Positions 41,551-43,406 of a stretch of 43,406 nt of DNA are shown piece by piece (positions within the stretch are counted from its first letter, which is position 1; every line of letters starts with the position of its first letter). The stretch is taken from contig JABMQR010000342.1 in assembly GCA_013202335.1 (NCBI GenBank), positions 1 to 43,406 on the forward strand, read 5' to 3'. The position numbers and the translations under genes were made by a program. Below the pieces are notes generated by a model. That model was not told where the DNA came from, made no database searches, and saw only the letters and a program-made list of their open reading frames with translations. The DNA comes from Bacteroidota bacterium (GTDB taxonomy: Bacteria > Spirochaetota > Spirochaetia > JABMQR01).

Positions 41551-42531
41551 ATGAAAGCAATTATATGGACAAAATACGGACCACCGGATGTTCTTCAGCT
41601 AAAAGAGATAGAAAAACCCACTCCCAAGGACAATGAAATACTGGTAAGAATATATGCGACAACCGTAACAGCAGGGGACTGTGAACTTCGCAGCCTCAAA
41701 CTCCCAATCTACATCAGGCTTCCTATTCGTATATGGTTAGGTTTCAGAAAACCAAGAAGAACTATTATACCAGGGACTGAGTTAGCCGGGGAAATTGAAG
41801 CAGTGGGAAAAGATGTAACATTATATAAGGTAGGTGACCAGGTTTTTGGATCTGCCGGTCTTGGGTTTGGTGCTAACGCCGAGTACAAATGTCTGTCTGA
41901 AGAAGGAGCCGTTGCAATTATACCGGTCAATATGACCTATGAAGAAGCCGCTGCTGTTCCTTTTGGGGGACGTGATGCATTGCATTTTCTGAGAATGGGA
42001 AATATTCAGAGTGGACAAAAGATATTGATTAATGGTGCGGGTGGAAGTATAGGTACTTTTGCGGTACAGCTTGCCAGGAACTTTGGGGCGGAAGTGTCTG
42101 CAGTTGACAGTACGGAGAAATTGGACATGCTTCGATCCATTGGTGCAGATCATGTCATTGATTATACCAGAGAAGATTATACTAAAAACGGTAAGACGTA
42201 TGATATTATTTTTGATGTGGTAGGGAGAGGCAAGAGTTCGTTTTCGCGCAGTATAAGATCGTTAAAGCAAAATGGACGATATCTTTTAGCTAATCCTGGA
42301 TTCTCACAGTTGATTCGTAGACCATGGGCTTCAATGCTAAGTGGCAAAAAAGTAATTACACAGGCAGCAAGCGGAAAAACAGAGGATTTAATTTTCCTCA
42401 AAGAGCTTGTTGAGACAGGAAAAATAAAATCAGTTATTGATAAACGCTATTCGTTGGAACAGATTCCCGAGGCTCATCGCTATGTTGAAACAGGGCACAA
42501 GAAAGGAAATGTAGTAATAACAATTGTGTAA
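41551..42531 (+). CDS. Zinc-free MDR oxidoreductase (quinone oxidoreductase type)
   Basis: An NAD(P)H-dependent medium-chain reductase of 326 aa. It starts with the family's [17 protein letters not shown], and has [13 protein letters not shown] near 74-86 and the nucleotide-binding [16 protein letters not shown] near 158-173. The Cys and His ligands of zinc alcohol dehydrogenases are missing, so it belongs with quinone reductases and enoyl reductases. TGGAG precedes the ATG. It is separate from the activase operon by 173 bp that include a repeat. Physiological substrate unknown. Confidence 0.88.
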   Translation: MKAIIWTKYGPPDVLQLKEIEKPTPKDNEILVRIYATTVTAGDCELRSLKLPIYIRLPIRIWLGFRKPRRTIIPGTELAGEIEAVGKDVTLYKVGDQVFGSAGLGFGANAEYKCLSEEGAVAIIPVNMTYEEAAAVPFGGRDALHFLRMGNIQSGQKILINGAGGSIGTFAVQLARNFGAEVSAVDSTEKLDMLRSIGADHVIDYTREDYTKNGKTYDIIFDVVGRGKSSFSRSIRSLKQNGRYLLANPGFSQLIRRPWASMLSGKKVITQAASGKTEDLIFLKELVETGKIKSVIDKRYSLEQIPEAHRYVETGHKKGNVVITIV

Positions 42532-42565
42532 TAGTTCATAACTTATCTAAAAAAGGAGATAAATA

Positions 42566-43228
42566 ATGAGTACTAATCAAACTGAGTATGCACTTCGTCT
42601 GGAGGTCGACTATCCTGAGAAATTAAACCGGGGAACAACTTTCTTACGCCTGATTTGGATAATTCCCATTGCCATTATCCTGGGTATGATATCAGGGGCT
42701 GGTGAGACCGTTACCAACACAGTATTCCTCAATGAAGCCAAAGAGGTTGTACGAACCACTCAAGAGACAGCTGGAGGACTGGTTATCGGTCTTTCGGGTG
42801 CGGTAGCTTTAATGATCCTCTTTCGTCAGCGTTTTCCACGGTGGTGGTTCGATTTTTTGCGCGAACTGACTCGATTTGGAACAAGAGTCTGTGCTTATGG
42901 TTGCTTGCTCACTGACCAATACCCGTCAACCATCGAAGAACAGTCTATTCATCTGGAGATTGACTACCCTGACGTGGAAAATGATCTTAATCGGTGGCTG
43001 CCTCTGTTCAAATGGCTGTTTGCAATCCCGCATTATGTTGTACTGGCTGTTCTCTCCATTGTCAGTCTAGTTGCAGTGTTCTTTGCCTGGATTGCCATTT
43101 TAGTGACCGGTCAATACCCCAAAGGCTTATTTAATTACAATGTGGGAGTCCTTCGCTGGTGGCTTCGCGTGGAAGCGTATGCATTCCTGTTAGTGACCGA
43201 CAGTTATCCACCATTCAGTCTGCACTAG
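42566..43228 (+). CDS. DUF4389 membrane protein
   Basis: A 220-aa membrane protein with two repeats of the DUF4389 pattern. The first begins LRLEVDYPEKLNRG near 10 and the second HLEIDYPDVENDLNRW near 131. Each is followed by membrane helices and a WW-containing amphipathic stretch (RFPRWWFDFLRELTRF near 91, VLRWWLRVEAY near 192) and a TD-YP motif. Function of the family is unknown; its members are small integral membrane proteins, often in stress or envelope contexts. AAGGAG lies 8 nt before the ATG, 34 bp after the dehydrogenase stop, suggesting co-transcription. Confidence 0.85.
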   Translation: MSTNQTEYALRLEVDYPEKLNRGTTFLRLIWIIPIAIILGMISGAGETVTNTVFLNEAKEVVRTTQETAGGLVIGLSGAVALMILFRQRFPRWWFDFLRELTRFGTRVCAYGCLLTDQYPSTIEEQSIHLEIDYPDVENDLNRWLPLFKWLFAIPHYVVLAVLSIVSLVAVFFAWIAILVTGQYPKGLFNYNVGVLRWWLRVEAYAFLLVTDSYPPFSLH

Positions 43229-43280
43229 ACTCTGTACAACTTAAAGCATAGGATTCTCACTTGTACACGACAGACATCTG

Positions 43281-43360
43281 CTTCGTCGGAAAACGAAGTA
43301 AAAAATCTGGATTTTTTACTTTTGGCAGTATAAAAACTCACATAGTTCGTTGTTATACTG
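43281..43360. other. Three hairpins at the right end of the window
   Basis: CTTCGT/ACGAAG (43281-43298), AAGTAAAAAATC with its perfect complement (43296-43321, 12 bp around TG), and CAGTATAA/TTATACTG (43326-43360) follow the DUF4389 gene. The middle one overlaps the first arm and ends in a T-rich side, so it could be a terminator in either direction. Confidence 0.55.
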
Positions 43361-43406
43361 TACATCATCCTAGCTCTGCCCAGTACCCATAAAGCATTGC
43401 TGTACA

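Noticed and set aside
1..43406. tRNA, rRNA and CRISPR arrays
   Set aside because: No cloverleaf with a conserved T-loop, no rRNA-like stretch and no regularly spaced repeat array was found on either strand by eye. A covariance search would be needed to exclude small RNAs.

Overview
The window is about 43.4 kb of AT-rich bacterial chromosome with dense, operonic genes. The organism is anaerobic or facultative: it has two glycyl radical enzymes and their activase. It is almost certainly diderm, because there is an outer-membrane barrel protein with a LolA-like periplasmic partner. Gene content and protein style suggest a free-living spirochaete of the Spirochaeta/Oceanispirochaeta kind. That placement is inference, because no rRNA or other phylogenetic marker is present.

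Region 1 (0.2-6.1 kb) holds a NusG-domain-II membrane protein, a Gx-family membrane protein, an EcfT-like membrane protein, ApbE flavin transferase, a type II NADH dehydrogenase with a membrane tail, and a polyprenyl diphosphate synthase. This set matches the flavin-based extracellular electron transfer (EET) locus known from Listeria and other Gram-positives (EetA, EetB, FmnA, FmnB, Ndh2, DmkB). It would be notable in a diderm. DmkA and the flavinylated carrier PplA are not in view, and the left edge of the window cuts the locus.

Region 2 (6.2-24.2 kb) is mostly housekeeping: a DEAD-box helicase, an ABC exporter, PlsC, a carbamoylase-type amidohydrolase, a complete ECF importer (fused double ATPase, EcfT, S component), guaB, guaA, an AEC carrier, an Atg22-like MFS protein, TrmH, a nitroreductase and aspartokinase. 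Its intergenic spaces carry interspersed palindromes. One of these is a 167-bp MITE-like element with a 9-bp flanking direct repeat directly upstream of guaB. A larger relative (441 bp) lies after the aspartokinase gene.

Region 3 (24.9-29.2 kb) is an operon of an RND/MMPL permease, a LolA-like periplasmic protein and an outer-membrane barrel, probably a lipid or hydrophobic-compound trafficking unit.

Region 4 (29.3-41.4 kb) is a divergent catabolic locus. Leftward run an SDR, a CUT1 ABC sugar importer (binding protein plus two permeases, no ATPase), a YbiW-like glycyl radical enzyme, a ROK kinase and a DeoR repressor. Rightward run a PflD-like glycyl radical enzyme and its activase. By similarity to E. 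coli YbiW and PflD (recalled, not searched), this looks like a 1,5-anhydroglucitol/1,5-anhydromannitol 'anhydroglycolysis' locus fed by an ABC importer and a ROK kinase. It is the most interesting system in the window together with Region 1.

Region 5 (41.5-43.4 kb) has a zinc-free quinone-oxidoreductase-type dehydrogenase, a DUF4389 membrane protein and a hairpin-rich right end. No tRNA, rRNA, CRISPR array or intact transposase gene was seen.
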